From: a bacterium
GTDB taxonomy: Bacteria > UBP6 > UBA1177
Direction of reading: 5' to 3'
DNA length: 64,000 nt
Assembly: GCA_017961325.1 (NCBI GenBank)
Contig: JAGCXM010000015.1
Span: forward strand, 135,408 to 199,407
The notes beneath the pieces were generated by a model, which worked only from the letters and a program-made list of their open reading frames with translations, had not been told where the DNA came from and ran no database searches. This document shows, one piece after another, positions 1 to 8,035 of the stretch (the stretch's first letter is position 1; every line of letters begins with the position of its first letter). A program made the translations under genes and the position numbers.

Positions 1-622
1 ATTCTTCCAGCATCGAATTCAGCGAAAAAATGAAAATCCCGCCGTTCCAGAGGTAATTTCCGCTCTTAACAAATTTTTCAGCCTTTTCAAAGCACGGTTT
101 TTCTTCAAAAGATTCAACTCCGAAGATTTCGCTTTCAACAACTTCCCCCTTTTTTATGTAACCGAAACCTGTTTCGGGATAAGCCGGCTCGATTCCGACC
201 GTTCCGATATAATTTTTGTTTTTATCAAGAAAATCAAGCCCTTTTTCAACGGTTTTTCTGAACCTTTCAGGATAAGCGACATAGTGGTCCGACGGCAGGA
301 CAAGAAGCGCCCTATCTTCACAACACATTGATTTTATTGCAAAAAGTGAAAGAAGGATGCACGGCGCGGTATTCCTTCCGCAGGGCTCGTAGATAACTTT
401 CACTTTTTCGTATTTTCCGGCATCCCGCTCTATTTCAGCGCGCTGTTTTAAGGAAGAAACTATCGTGATTTCTTCTGCAAGCGGCATTATCCTTTCAATA
501 GTTTCGGCAAGGAGCGTCTTTTCCGAAAAAAGCGCCAGACTCTGCTTTGCCTTCGATTCTCTCGAAAGCGGCCAGAACCTTTTACCGCTGCCGCCTGCCA
601 TAATCACAGCCGAAAGTTTCAT
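1..622 (-). CDS. manC: Mannose-1-phosphate guanylyltransferase (3' end outside window)
   Basis: The protein makes GDP-mannose from mannose-1-P and GTP in the cytoplasm, supplying surface polysaccharide synthesis. Translation from the ATG at 622 begins MKLSAVIMAGGSGKRFWPLS, with the nucleotidyltransferase signature GGSGKRFWPLSR. It continues with LPSDHYV, the family's conserved motif, then ETGFGYIK, FEEKP and YLWNGGIF. All of these are typical of the GMP type II family. About 207 residues are visible; the rest lies beyond base 1. The start overlaps the upstream gene's stop by one base (TGATG), which implies translational coupling. The partner gene at 622-1380 carries the isomerase-type cupin that is usually fused to the C-terminus of ManC. 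Whether this protein also keeps such a domain cannot be seen. Confidence 0.9.
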   Translation of the reverse strand, partial: MKLSAVIMAGGSGKRFWPLSRESKAKQSLALFSEKTLLAETIERIMPLAEEITIVSSLKQRAEIERDAGKYEKVKVIYEPCGRNTAPCILLSLFAIKSMCCEDRALLVLPSDHYVAYPERFRKTVEKGLDFLDKNKNYIGTVGIEPAYPETGFGYIKKGEVVESEIFGVESFEEKPCFEKAEKFVKSGNYLWNGGIFIFSLNSMLEE

Positions 623-1380
623 CAGACTCTCCCGTAAATGTCTTCTATTCTTCTGACGTCGTCTTCGCCGAGGTAGCTTCCGAGCTGGAGTTCAACGATA
701 ACCATAGATGAATCTTCCGTTTCTGCGCGGTGTTTTTCATGCTTTTGGATCGTGAAGACAAGTCCCTTTTCAGCCTTGAATCTGCGGTCTCCGATTACGA
801 CGAACCCGCCTCCTTCCGCAATCATCCACGTTTCGCTTCTGAATTCATGCGTCTGCAGACTCAATTTCTGATGAGGTGCGACAAAAATGTGTTTTATTTT
901 GTAATCTTCGGCATTTACGAGAGTTTTCCACCATCCCCACGGACGGGTGTCGAACGATTTTGTGTTGACAACTCTGTGTTCATAAAAATCGCAGAGTTCA
1001 TCAAGCGAAAAGTTTGAAATATCGCATTCCGAGCAGTTGAGACCGTTAATATTATCAATCAAACCGGCATATTTTTCTTTCAAATCGAAATCGAAAGAAT
1101 AGAACACGAACTGCCTGAAAAAGGCTCTGTTGACAAACGGAAGAAACGAAAAAGTATGAAGGGCATCAAAGCTTTTCATGTCGGTTTTTGTTTCAGAACA
1201 GAGTTTTTCAATGTCGCGGATTGAAAGATTTTTTATATCCAAAGCAGAAATATCAAGAATTTCAGCGTAAAAATCTTCGCGGGAATTCACTTCAGAAGCC
1301 AGTTTTTGAATAAAATCATTAGTGAATTCTGAATTTTCAGTCAACTCGTCGGCAGACTGGGTAATAAAAAGAATTTTCAT
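622..1380 (-). CDS. Cupin protein like the mannose-6-phosphate isomerase domain of ManC, with an unknown N-terminal half
   Basis: Residues from about 140 to the end match the mannose-6-P isomerase type II cupin normally fused to ManC. Visible motifs are RPWGWWKTL, IFVAPHQKLSLQTHEFRSE (metal-binding His region), W-IAEGGGFVVIGD and the closing EDDVRRIEDIYGR. The first ~120 residues (acidic, with SFDALHTFSFLPF and an FYSFDF stretch) match nothing I recognise. A stand-alone cupin of this type next to a separate guanylyltransferase suggests a split bifunctional enzyme. The start ATG has GGAGG seven bases upstream. The gene follows the two lipoprotein genes on the same strand. Isomerase activity is inferred from the family; the N-terminal half might add a different role. 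Confidence 0.75.
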   Translation of the reverse strand: MKILFITQSADELTENSEFTNDFIQKLASEVNSREDFYAEILDISALDIKNLSIRDIEKLCSETKTDMKSFDALHTFSFLPFVNRAFFRQFVFYSFDFDLKEKYAGLIDNINGLNCSECDISNFSLDELCDFYEHRVVNTKSFDTRPWGWWKTLVNAEDYKIKHIFVAPHQKLSLQTHEFRSETWMIAEGGGFVVIGDRRFKAEKGLVFTIQKHEKHRAETEDSSMVIVELQLGSYLGEDDVRRIEDIYGRV

Positions 1381-1395
1381 TTATCCTCCGCAAAA

Positions 1396-2301
1396 TCACT
1401 TGCATACATAATCGTCAGTCATATATTCGGCACACCATTCATCGTTTTCGCAGCTTTTTGCAACACACTGCGAATTTCTGCACTCGTAAAATTTTTCCGG
1501 GTAAACAGAATTTGAGCAGTCGGCGGCAGTAGAACACGAAATCGTGCAGATTTTCAATGTTTTTCCGTCATATTCCTGCGGCAGACACTTGTAATCGCTT
1601 GAATATGTCGTGGTTTCGCACTCGGCATCGCTCAGGCAGCCTGTATAGACGCACAATCCGCTTTCGCATTTGTAGTTGTCAAAATCGTAGGCATACTGCG
1701 TTGAAGAGCCCTGACCGTAAAGATCGCAGTCGGCATCTTCCGAGCACACCGGCGTACATTCCGGGTAACCGTAAGCTCCGTTTTTGTTGCAGCGGTAGAC
1801 TCTGCCGGTCGCGGCAGTAACAGCTTCGTATATTTCGTCACATTCGGCATCGCTCAGGCAGCCTAAATATACACACCTGCCGTTATCGCAATTGTAGTTG
1901 TCAGCGTCGGTTATGGCGTTAAAACCTGCCGGAACGCAGTCTGAAGCCTTTTTGCAACCGATAACGCAGTATTTTGCCGCATTTTCCGACGGGTTTTCTT
2001 CGTCTGGTTCTTCTGCAGGATTCGTTCCGCCGTTTAAATCGGCATCTGAAACTGTTTCTCCGCCGTCATCTCCGTTCTCGGAATTTTCCGATTCACCGGT
2101 TTTTCCGCCGTCATTAGAATTTGAATCATTTTCGGTATTTTCCGTATTTTCAATATCTGAGGCTTCCCCGTTTTCATCGGATATCTCAGAATTATTCCCT
2201 TCGTTTTTACCGTTTTCCGGTGAAGCAGAACTCTTTCCGCCGTCTCCGCACGAAATCGCGGAAACAAGCAATAAACTCAATAAAAACAATAATTTCTTCA
2301 T
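1396..2301 (-). CDS. Cysteine-rich outer-surface lipoprotein
   Basis: The protein starts with a lipoprotein signal peptide ending in VSAISC, so Cys18 should be lipidated. An acidic, Asn/Glu/Ser/Asp-rich linker follows to about residue 110. The C-terminal two thirds hold repeated units of the form C-x-GC-x-SDAEC-x(n)-YKC-x-x-GxCVYxGC, roughly four copies, which are probably disulfide-bonded modules exposed outside the cell. The last unit ends in YVCK. No enzymatic motif is visible. It is the second gene of a minus-strand run, beginning one base after the stop of the CAP lipoprotein gene, and its own ribosome site is weak, so it is probably translationally coupled. Function unknown; adhesion or surface coating is only a guess. 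Confidence 0.8.
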   Translation of the reverse strand: MKKLLFLLSLLLVSAISCGDGGKSSASPENGKNEGNNSEISDENGEASDIENTENTENDSNSNDGGKTGESENSENGDDGGETVSDADLNGGTNPAEEPDEENPSENAAKYCVIGCKKASDCVPAGFNAITDADNYNCDNGRCVYLGCLSDAECDEIYEAVTAATGRVYRCNKNGAYGYPECTPVCSEDADCDLYGQGSSTQYAYDFDNYKCESGLCVYTGCLSDAECETTTYSSDYKCLPQEYDGKTLKICTISCSTAADCSNSVYPEKFYECRNSQCVAKSCENDEWCAEYMTDDYVCK

Positions 2302-2302
2302 T

Positions 2303-3541
2303 TTACTTCAACTCAAACCAATATTGATAAAGTGTAGAAACGTTGTTGACCATTATGTTCGAGACGGTAACATTATATTTTTTATTATATTCGATCCCTT
2401 CGGCCAGCCAGCTTATATTATTCGGAACCCCGATTCCGTCCGTATCGTATTGAAGACCGCTGACAGCTATCGTTTTATTGTTGGTAGAATCAATTATCGC
2501 AATCGTTGCCGATGCGAGATTCATGCTCGACGCGTTACCGAACTTGTTAATTTTATCCTTCAGAACGGTAAACGACATTCTGGTAAAACTTCCGGGATAA
2601 AGTTTTTTCGGATAGCTTTCAAAAGGATAGGCAATAAAATCGATTTCCAAATCTGAAACATCCGGTCTGTCATCGTGGATAACCTTTACGGCCGAACCAA
2701 GGACAAAAATTCCGTTTCCGTCGGTATAATCGGCGCGTCCGAACGAAATGTGACCGAGCCACGGGTCAAGAAACCAGCGTCTGTGACCGACTGAGTCTAC
2801 ATCTTTGTCAACCATAAAACCATCAACTATTTCCGCACTGTCGACCGAAGAAAGATCGGTATTCTGAGCCCAGCCGACATGAATATTGCTCGAATGACAC
2901 CCGTCGTAAGCCTGCTGCGACCAGCAATCCCACGATTTCGGCGGTTCATGACTAAGCTGGAGAGGACTGCCTTCAATATTGTTAGCCGCGATTATAAGCG
3001 AACATTCCGCAGTAATCTCATCACCTTCGGTATCATAAACGACCTGCGGCAGACCGTGGATCGAACGGATATAATTGAGCCTGTTCAGAACTTTCTGCTT
3101 TTCGCTGTCTGACGGAACACCGGAAGAACACGATTCAATTTCCGGCCACAAATAATAAAGCTCTTCCTCTTCGGCATCTCCCTCGTCATCTTCATCGGGA
3201 GTTTCGTTGCTTCCTCCGCCGTCATTGATGATCACATAGCTCTCTACATCCTCATCCGAATCATCAGAATACTCCGAATCGTCGTCCTCGTCATCACTTG
3301 ATCCGCCTGAATTCCCGCTTCCGTTGCTGCTTCCGTTGCTGCTGCCACCGCCGCCAGGTCTCGGAGCATTATCAGGACGTTCGCTTTTAGAAACATCTTC
3401 ATCAGAAACTTCGGAAGGATTATCGGCCACGATATCGTCACCGTATTCGACATCATCGTAAATACTGCCCGAATTTCCGTTGTCACACCCGAGCATAAAC
3501 AGGCATAATGTCAAAAAAAGGATATAAAACATTTTTTTCAT
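2303..3541 (-). CDS. CAP (SCP/PR1-like) domain lipoprotein
   Basis: The ATG at 3541 is chosen because GGGAGGTG lies just upstream and a good lipoprotein signal follows (MKKMFYILFL...FMLGC). The longer open frame upstream has no signal peptide or ribosome site. A Ser/Gly/Asp/Glu-rich linker spans about residues 20-125. The C-terminal domain resembles CAP/SCP proteins: LNRLNYIRSIHGLPQVVYD, an H-containing LQLSHEPP, and GHRRWFLDPWLGHISFG. Known CAP proteins include secreted proteases, lipid binders and venom proteins, so the substrate is open. The residue after the lipidated Cys is Asp. The gene leads the minus-strand operon to manC and is divergent from the S8 protease, so the 211 bp between them should hold both promoters. 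Confidence 0.8.
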   Translation of the reverse strand: MKKMFYILFLTLCLFMLGCDNGNSGSIYDDVEYGDDIVADNPSEVSDEDVSKSERPDNAPRPGGGGSSNGSSNGSGNSGGSSDDEDDDSEYSDDSDEDVESYVIINDGGGSNETPDEDDEGDAEEEELYYLWPEIESCSSGVPSDSEKQKVLNRLNYIRSIHGLPQVVYDTEGDEITAECSLIIAANNIEGSPLQLSHEPPKSWDCWSQQAYDGCHSSNIHVGWAQNTDLSSVDSAEIVDGFMVDKDVDSVGHRRWFLDPWLGHISFGRADYTDGNGIFVLGSAVKVIHDDRPDVSDLEIDFIAYPFESYPKKLYPGSFTRMSFTVLKDKINKFGNASSMNLASATIAIIDSTNNKTIAVSGLQYDTDGIGVPNNISWLAEGIEYNKKYNVTVSNIMVNNVSTLYQYWFELK

Positions 3542-3618
3542 CGTACACCTCCCACAAAACCGGAACATTATACTTACTATTGAAAAAAACAAAATAAAAT
3601 AAGGGATAAAAAGCATCC

Positions 3619-3646
3619 TTGATTTTATAATCTTATGAATTAAAAT
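3619..3646 (+). promoter_or_regulatory. Probable sigma-70-type promoter of the S8 protease gene
   Basis: TTGATT at 3619-3624 and TAAAAT at 3641-3646 are separated by 16 bp, the same spacing as the other promoters proposed in this window. The protease ATG at 3753 is about 105 bp downstream. The intergenic region is AT-rich, so chance matches are possible. Confidence 0.4.
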
Positions 3647-3752
3647 AATTGGTTTTTTGCGCTTTGCAGAAGGTGCCGATTTTATTGGCTCTTTTTGTAA
3701 GGCATTGCTTTTGCTTATGATTTTTTGTTTTTTGTTGATAAAGGAGGAAAAA

Positions 3753-6350
3753 ATGTCCTGTGTTAAGAAAGTCTTAATCTCTTTTCTGCTCTGTTTTTCA
3801 TTTGTTTTGTCCGCTGAAACGTTGGAATTTGAAGAACCGGTTTTAGGCAGACTCATCGAAAGAAACGGTAGGCTTTACGATACTTTTTACTACCATATGA
3901 ACGGCGAACCGCAGTATCTGCTGCAGAAATACGATGAAATCGCGATTCCGCATTCTGTAGATCTGAATTCTCTGCGCGGGCTTGAATTTAACGGTATTCA
4001 GATTTCCGGCATGCTCTCGGAAGTTACTTTCGATGCTCAGAATTTCAGGGCTTTCAAAATCAACCTTGATGAATTCGACCGCAAAAACTGGATCCAAGTC
4101 CGTAATATTCTTGCGAAAAACGGTGTTGAAGCATGGCCGGTCCTAACTTATCACGCTGCAAACGCTCCAATCGTTCTGGACGGAACAATGGGAATTGTTT
4201 TCACAAAATATATGCCCAAAGAAGAGCAAGAAAAAGTCCTTAAAACCTTCAATCTTGAAGTTATCGAGATAGTTGATGAGGAAAACAATTTTTATCAGGT
4301 AAAACTTCCTGCCGGAACGGATCCTTTCGCTATCGCCAACGCACTTTTTAAAGGACAGCTCGTCCGTTGGGCTCAGCCGAACTGGACTTGGCACATGATA
4401 CCGCTTTCGACGACTCCGGACGATCCTTATTTTTCAAAACAGTGGCATCTTACTCAGATAAACGCGCCGGAAGCATGGGATACCGAAACTGCCGAAAACA
4501 AAGATGTCAGAATCGCAATCGTTGACACCGGTGTAGACCTTAATCATCCGGATCTTAACGTTCTTTCAAACCTTGGTAAAGATTATATCGGCAATTTAGG
4601 CGGAGCTCCAAACACCTCGCGAAACGGCAACGACCACGAAGGTGTTCCTCACGGAACGTCATGTGCCGGACTTGCTGCTGCAAAAACAAACAACGGCATG
4701 GGTGTTTCGGCTTCGTGCTGGGGCTGTCCTATTATTCCGATAAGACTTATCGCAGACAGCACCTCCCAATATTATTCGATCAAAGCAGAAGACAACTACA
4801 ATGCTATGAAACACGCATACGAAAACGGCGCATGGGTCGTAAGCAACAGCTGGGGTATGCAGGATGTGGACAACTGGGGTAACTGCACCGGTGTTCCTTC
4901 AGACAACTATAGCTCTCAGGGTGTTATCGACGGTCGTACAAAAGGGAGAGGCGGAAAAGGAACAATTTTCCTTTGGGCGGCAGGCAACTCACACTGCAAT
5001 ACCAATCAGAACGCTTTCCTTAAAGACAACAATTTCCTTACCGTCAGCGCAATCGGTCAGTCAGGTTCCATGGAAAGTTACTCAAATTACGGTACTGAAA
5101 TTGATATCGCTGCCGGTGCAGGAGCCAACACTACCGATATTCAGGGAAATCAGTACGGATATGCATGCAATTCTTACGGCTGTCTCGGAAGTCTTGACAG
5201 CAACGGCGACTACACTAGCGGATTCAGCGGAACAAGCGCGGCCACACCTGTTGCTGCCGGAGCGGTAGCACTCATGCTTGCGGCAAACCCCGATTTGGAT
5301 GTTTCAGGAGCCTTGAACTGCGTAAAAGTTTCCGCACGCAAACCGTCAACGAACTGTTCGGAAGGCAGCTGGACAATGCAGAACGACGAATGGATTCAAG
5401 GCGGTTCTAAGGAACACTCGCCCTGCTTCGGTTTCGGTATAATTGACGCAAATGCGATGGTTGTGGGAGCTAAGAACGGAACATGCGGCTCTTGCGTCGC
5501 TACGGCTGCAGTTGACGGCTGTGTAGGAAACTACTACGACAGAGATGACGACTGCGACGGCGTAGTCGACAATGATTGCGCAAACGGCGGAAAAGGAAAG
5601 ACCGGAGATCCCTGCTCTGTAGATTCGGAATGCATAAATGCCGCAGCAAACCCGAAATGTATCACCGATGAAGGCTGGAACGGCGGCTACTGCTCGGCAA
5701 AATGCAATAAAAATACTGATTGTTACAATGGAAACAACAAAGTCGAATGCTATCAAGGTCAGTGCATAGCAAAATGCAGCTATAACGAAGTCCGTTCCGG
5801 ATATGCCTGCATTTCAAACAAAATTCTTCCCAAAGGAACCGAGACGGTTGCAAGCTGCGGAAATAGTTTGAAAGAAGAAGGTGAAAAATGCGACGGCGAC
5901 ACCAAATCGTGCAAATCCATCGACGACAGATTTACCGGCGGTTACGCTAAATGTAATTCAAGCTGCACCGGTTATGATACATCTACATGCGAAGGCGGCG
6001 GCGGAGATCTCTGCAGAAACGGAAACGTAGATGCGGGCGAAGTATGCGACAGTGAAGAAATTCCGTGCAGCCAGCTTGCCGGTGCGCCGAAGAACGGAAC
6101 GGCGAAATGCGCTTTTGACTGCATGAGCTGGGATAAATCAGGTTGCCATGACGGCAGCGGTTCGAATCAGGAAGGCAACACCAGTCCGGAAGATTCCGGC
6201 ACATGCGGAGACGGATTTGTCGACGATGGCGAACAGTGCGACGACGGCAACAACATAAACGGCGACGGCTGTTCGAAATTCTGCATGTTTGAAGACGACG
6301 CTCCTGAAGGCAACTCGTCATCTTCAGGATGCTCTGCAATCCTTCTTTAA
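3753..6350 (+). CDS. Secreted subtilisin-family (S8) serine protease with Cys-rich C-terminus and a short GC tail
   Basis: The ATG at 3753 follows AAGGAGG and opens a signal peptide (MSCVKKVLISFLLCFSFVLS-A). A ~220-residue prodomain precedes the S8 catalytic domain. The triad is visible as Asp258 in VDTGVDLNHPD, His300 in PHGTSCAG and Ser495 in GTSAATPVAAG. From about residue 580 the protein is Cys-rich, with copies of a Myxococcus-type disulfide repeat near the end (CGDGFVDDGEQCDDGNN, GDGCSKFC). It closes with SSSSGCSAILL, only five residues after the Cys. This matches the start of the longer GC tails in neighbouring proteins but lacks their hydrophobic segment. It is probably an exported, surface-held or released endopeptidase. 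Total 865 residues. Confidence 0.92.
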   Translation: MSCVKKVLISFLLCFSFVLSAETLEFEEPVLGRLIERNGRLYDTFYYHMNGEPQYLLQKYDEIAIPHSVDLNSLRGLEFNGIQISGMLSEVTFDAQNFRAFKINLDEFDRKNWIQVRNILAKNGVEAWPVLTYHAANAPIVLDGTMGIVFTKYMPKEEQEKVLKTFNLEVIEIVDEENNFYQVKLPAGTDPFAIANALFKGQLVRWAQPNWTWHMIPLSTTPDDPYFSKQWHLTQINAPEAWDTETAENKDVRIAIVDTGVDLNHPDLNVLSNLGKDYIGNLGGAPNTSRNGNDHEGVPHGTSCAGLAAAKTNNGMGVSASCWGCPIIPIRLIADSTSQYYSIKAEDNYNAMKHAYENGAWVVSNSWGMQDVDNWGNCTGVPSDNYSSQGVIDGRTKGRGGKGTIFLWAAGNSHCNTNQNAFLKDNNFLTVSAIGQSGSMESYSNYGTEIDIAAGAGANTTDIQGNQYGYACNSYGCLGSLDSNGDYTSGFSGTSAATPVAAGAVALMLAANPDLDVSGALNCVKVSARKPSTNCSEGSWTMQNDEWIQGGSKEHSPCFGFGIIDANAMVVGAKNGTCGSCVATAAVDGCVGNYYDRDDDCDGVVDNDCANGGKGKTGDPCSVDSECINAAANPKCITDEGWNGGYCSAKCNKNTDCYNGNNKVECYQGQCIAKCSYNEVRSGYACISNKILPKGTETVASCGNSLKEEGEKCDGDTKSCKSIDDRFTGGYAKCNSSCTGYDTSTCEGGGGDLCRNGNVDAGEVCDSEEIPCSQLAGAPKNGTAKCAFDCMSWDKSGCHDGSGSNQEGNTSPEDSGTCGDGFVDDGEQCDDGNNINGDGCSKFCMFEDDAPEGNSSSSGCSAILL

Positions 6351-6400
6351 TTGGAAAGAATCTTTAAAAAAATCAATGTATTAACTGCAAGGAGCCCAAA

Positions 6401-8035
6401 ATGAAGAAAGAGTTTTTCCTTATTTTTTTTCTTACGTTTTTTCTGTTGCTTTCAGCATGTTCAAGTGACAAAAAAACAGAAGAAAAAAACGAAAATACAG
6501 AGAGCGGCAGCTCTTCAGGAAACGAAATCGCCGATGACGACAGCTATTCTGAAAACGAGATTACTGATGACGACTCATTCACGAACCCGGATTTTGAAGA
6601 ACTCGAATGCGGCTCCTCTTTCGGTGATATTGCCTGCGATTTCACTCTGCCGTTTGAATCCGGAGATTGGAATTTCGCCGGAAATTATTCAAAAGATGAA
6701 AATTATCTGTTTGTTTTTTACCGCAAAAAAAATTCGGAAAGCAGAAAGATCTGGGAGACCGATCTTTATACTCTTTTTGATCAGACACCTGAAAATACTC
6801 ATTATTTTTTCATGGTTGAGAGTGATGACGCCGATTTTGTAAAAGAAAAAATCCGGATAATCAAGGATTCCGTCGAAGATGCGCACGATATGGTCGGGAA
6901 CACTCCGCTTTTAAAGAAAATCCACATTCTCGAAAAGCCGGTTGCGGAAACGGATTCTTGGATAAACGAATGGCTCAAAAACAATTCAGACTTCTTTTTC
7001 GGAATAGACCAGGAGCGCAAAATCAGACGCGGCGGGTCGTTTTCAAGCTGGGATTCAAGCGATTTGCCGCCGAAATTCAAAAATCTCCACAAAGAGGCAG
7101 AACTTTACAACTATGAAAGACAAGTTTCTGATTTTATTAAAGAAAATTCTACGAATTCAACTTTTTTCAAAGGTCTTGAAAACAAACCTTTCGCCGAAGA
7201 AGGCTGGGTGAAAGACATTGATTTTTCAACAGATTTTGAAGGACTTTCAGAAAACGGCGGACTTTACATTCTGCTTGAACAGATTTGCGACACACCGAAA
7301 AAATGCGAATGGGACAGACTCGAAAGGCTTTTTCTCTGCGACGAAACAGGCGAAAAGTGCGAAACCGAAATCGGCCGCTGGATTACTACTTACGGCAGAA
7401 GCGGCAGATGGCTTACCGATATCACCCCTCTGAAACCGCTGTTTGAAAAAGGCGGGAAATATAAATTCCGCTTCACGGTCGAAGGCGACTATTATGTCAA
7501 CAATCTCGACTTCATTTTCGTGAAAAAAGAGAGCGATACGCCGAAAAAAATTATTCCGCTTTTCAATCAGCGCGAACAGTTTGACGAAAATTACAATTCC
7601 CGTTTCGAGCCGAAAATTCTGACAGAGGAAAATGTGAAAAAAGCCGAAATCGTCGCCTTTATAACAGGTCACGGAAACGGCTCGGAAGAGGCGAACTGCG
7701 CCGAATTCTGCAGATTCGAATCGGTTTTTAACGTTAACGGCAGCGATTTTGAAATCGATTTCAAAAATGCCGGAACCGGTGAAGGATGTTTTGAAGCGGT
7801 TGCCGACGGCGTTGTGCCGAATCAATACGGTTCATGGCCTTACGGACGTGCCGGATGGTGTCCGGGACAGGATGTCAAACTTATAAAAATCGATGTAACG
7901 GATGCACTCGCAAGCGGTGAAAATACGTTTTCATACTCCGCATATCTTGACGGAGACGTCTACGAACCTGTTGTCATAGACGAAAACGGCTATCGCGCCG
8001 AAATTTATCTTTCAAGTTATCTTGTTATTTACTGA
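6401..8035 (+). CDS. PNGase F-like lipoprotein (peptide-N-glycosidase / asparagine amidase family)
   Basis: The lipoprotein signal MKKEFFLIFFLTFFLLLSAC is followed by an acidic linker to about residue 65. The remainder resembles the two jelly-roll domains of PNGase F. Visible are YGRSGRWLTDITPLKPL, the core FITGHGNGSEEANCAEFC, a later PNQYGSWPYGRAGWCPG, and a final domain ending in EIYLSSYLVIY. Known members remove whole N-glycans from glycoproteins by cleaving the Asn side-chain amide, so a cell-surface role against eukaryotic glycoproteins is plausible. The N-terminal half (residues 66-260) is less recognisable. AAGGAG precedes the ATG. The gene follows the S8 protease by 50 bp, probably as one operon, and its last 7 bases overlap the 3' end of a convergent gene. 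Confidence 0.8.
   Translation: MKKEFFLIFFLTFFLLLSACSSDKKTEEKNENTESGSSSGNEIADDDSYSENEITDDDSFTNPDFEELECGSSFGDIACDFTLPFESGDWNFAGNYSKDENYLFVFYRKKNSESRKIWETDLYTLFDQTPENTHYFFMVESDDADFVKEKIRIIKDSVEDAHDMVGNTPLLKKIHILEKPVAETDSWINEWLKNNSDFFFGIDQERKIRRGGSFSSWDSSDLPPKFKNLHKEAELYNYERQVSDFIKENSTNSTFFKGLENKPFAEEGWVKDIDFSTDFEGLSENGGLYILLEQICDTPKKCEWDRLERLFLCDETGEKCETEIGRWITTYGRSGRWLTDITPLKPLFEKGGKYKFRFTVEGDYYVNNLDFIFVKKESDTPKKIIPLFNQREQFDENYNSRFEPKILTEENVKKAEIVAFITGHGNGSEEANCAEFCRFESVFNVNGSDFEIDFKNAGTGEGCFEAVADGVVPNQYGSWPYGRAGWCPGQDVKLIKIDVTDALASGENTFSYSAYLDGDVYEPVVIDENGYRAEIYLSSYLVIY

Noticed and set aside
1898-2656. 252-residue plus-strand frame
   Set aside because: It spans two minus-strand lipoprotein genes antisense and is Ser/Phe-rich because it mirrors an acidic linker.
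3542-3856. 105-codon upstream extension of the CAP lipoprotein frame
   Set aside because: A ribosome site and lipoprotein signal place the start at 3541; the extension would run through the divergent promoter region and the S8 gene start.
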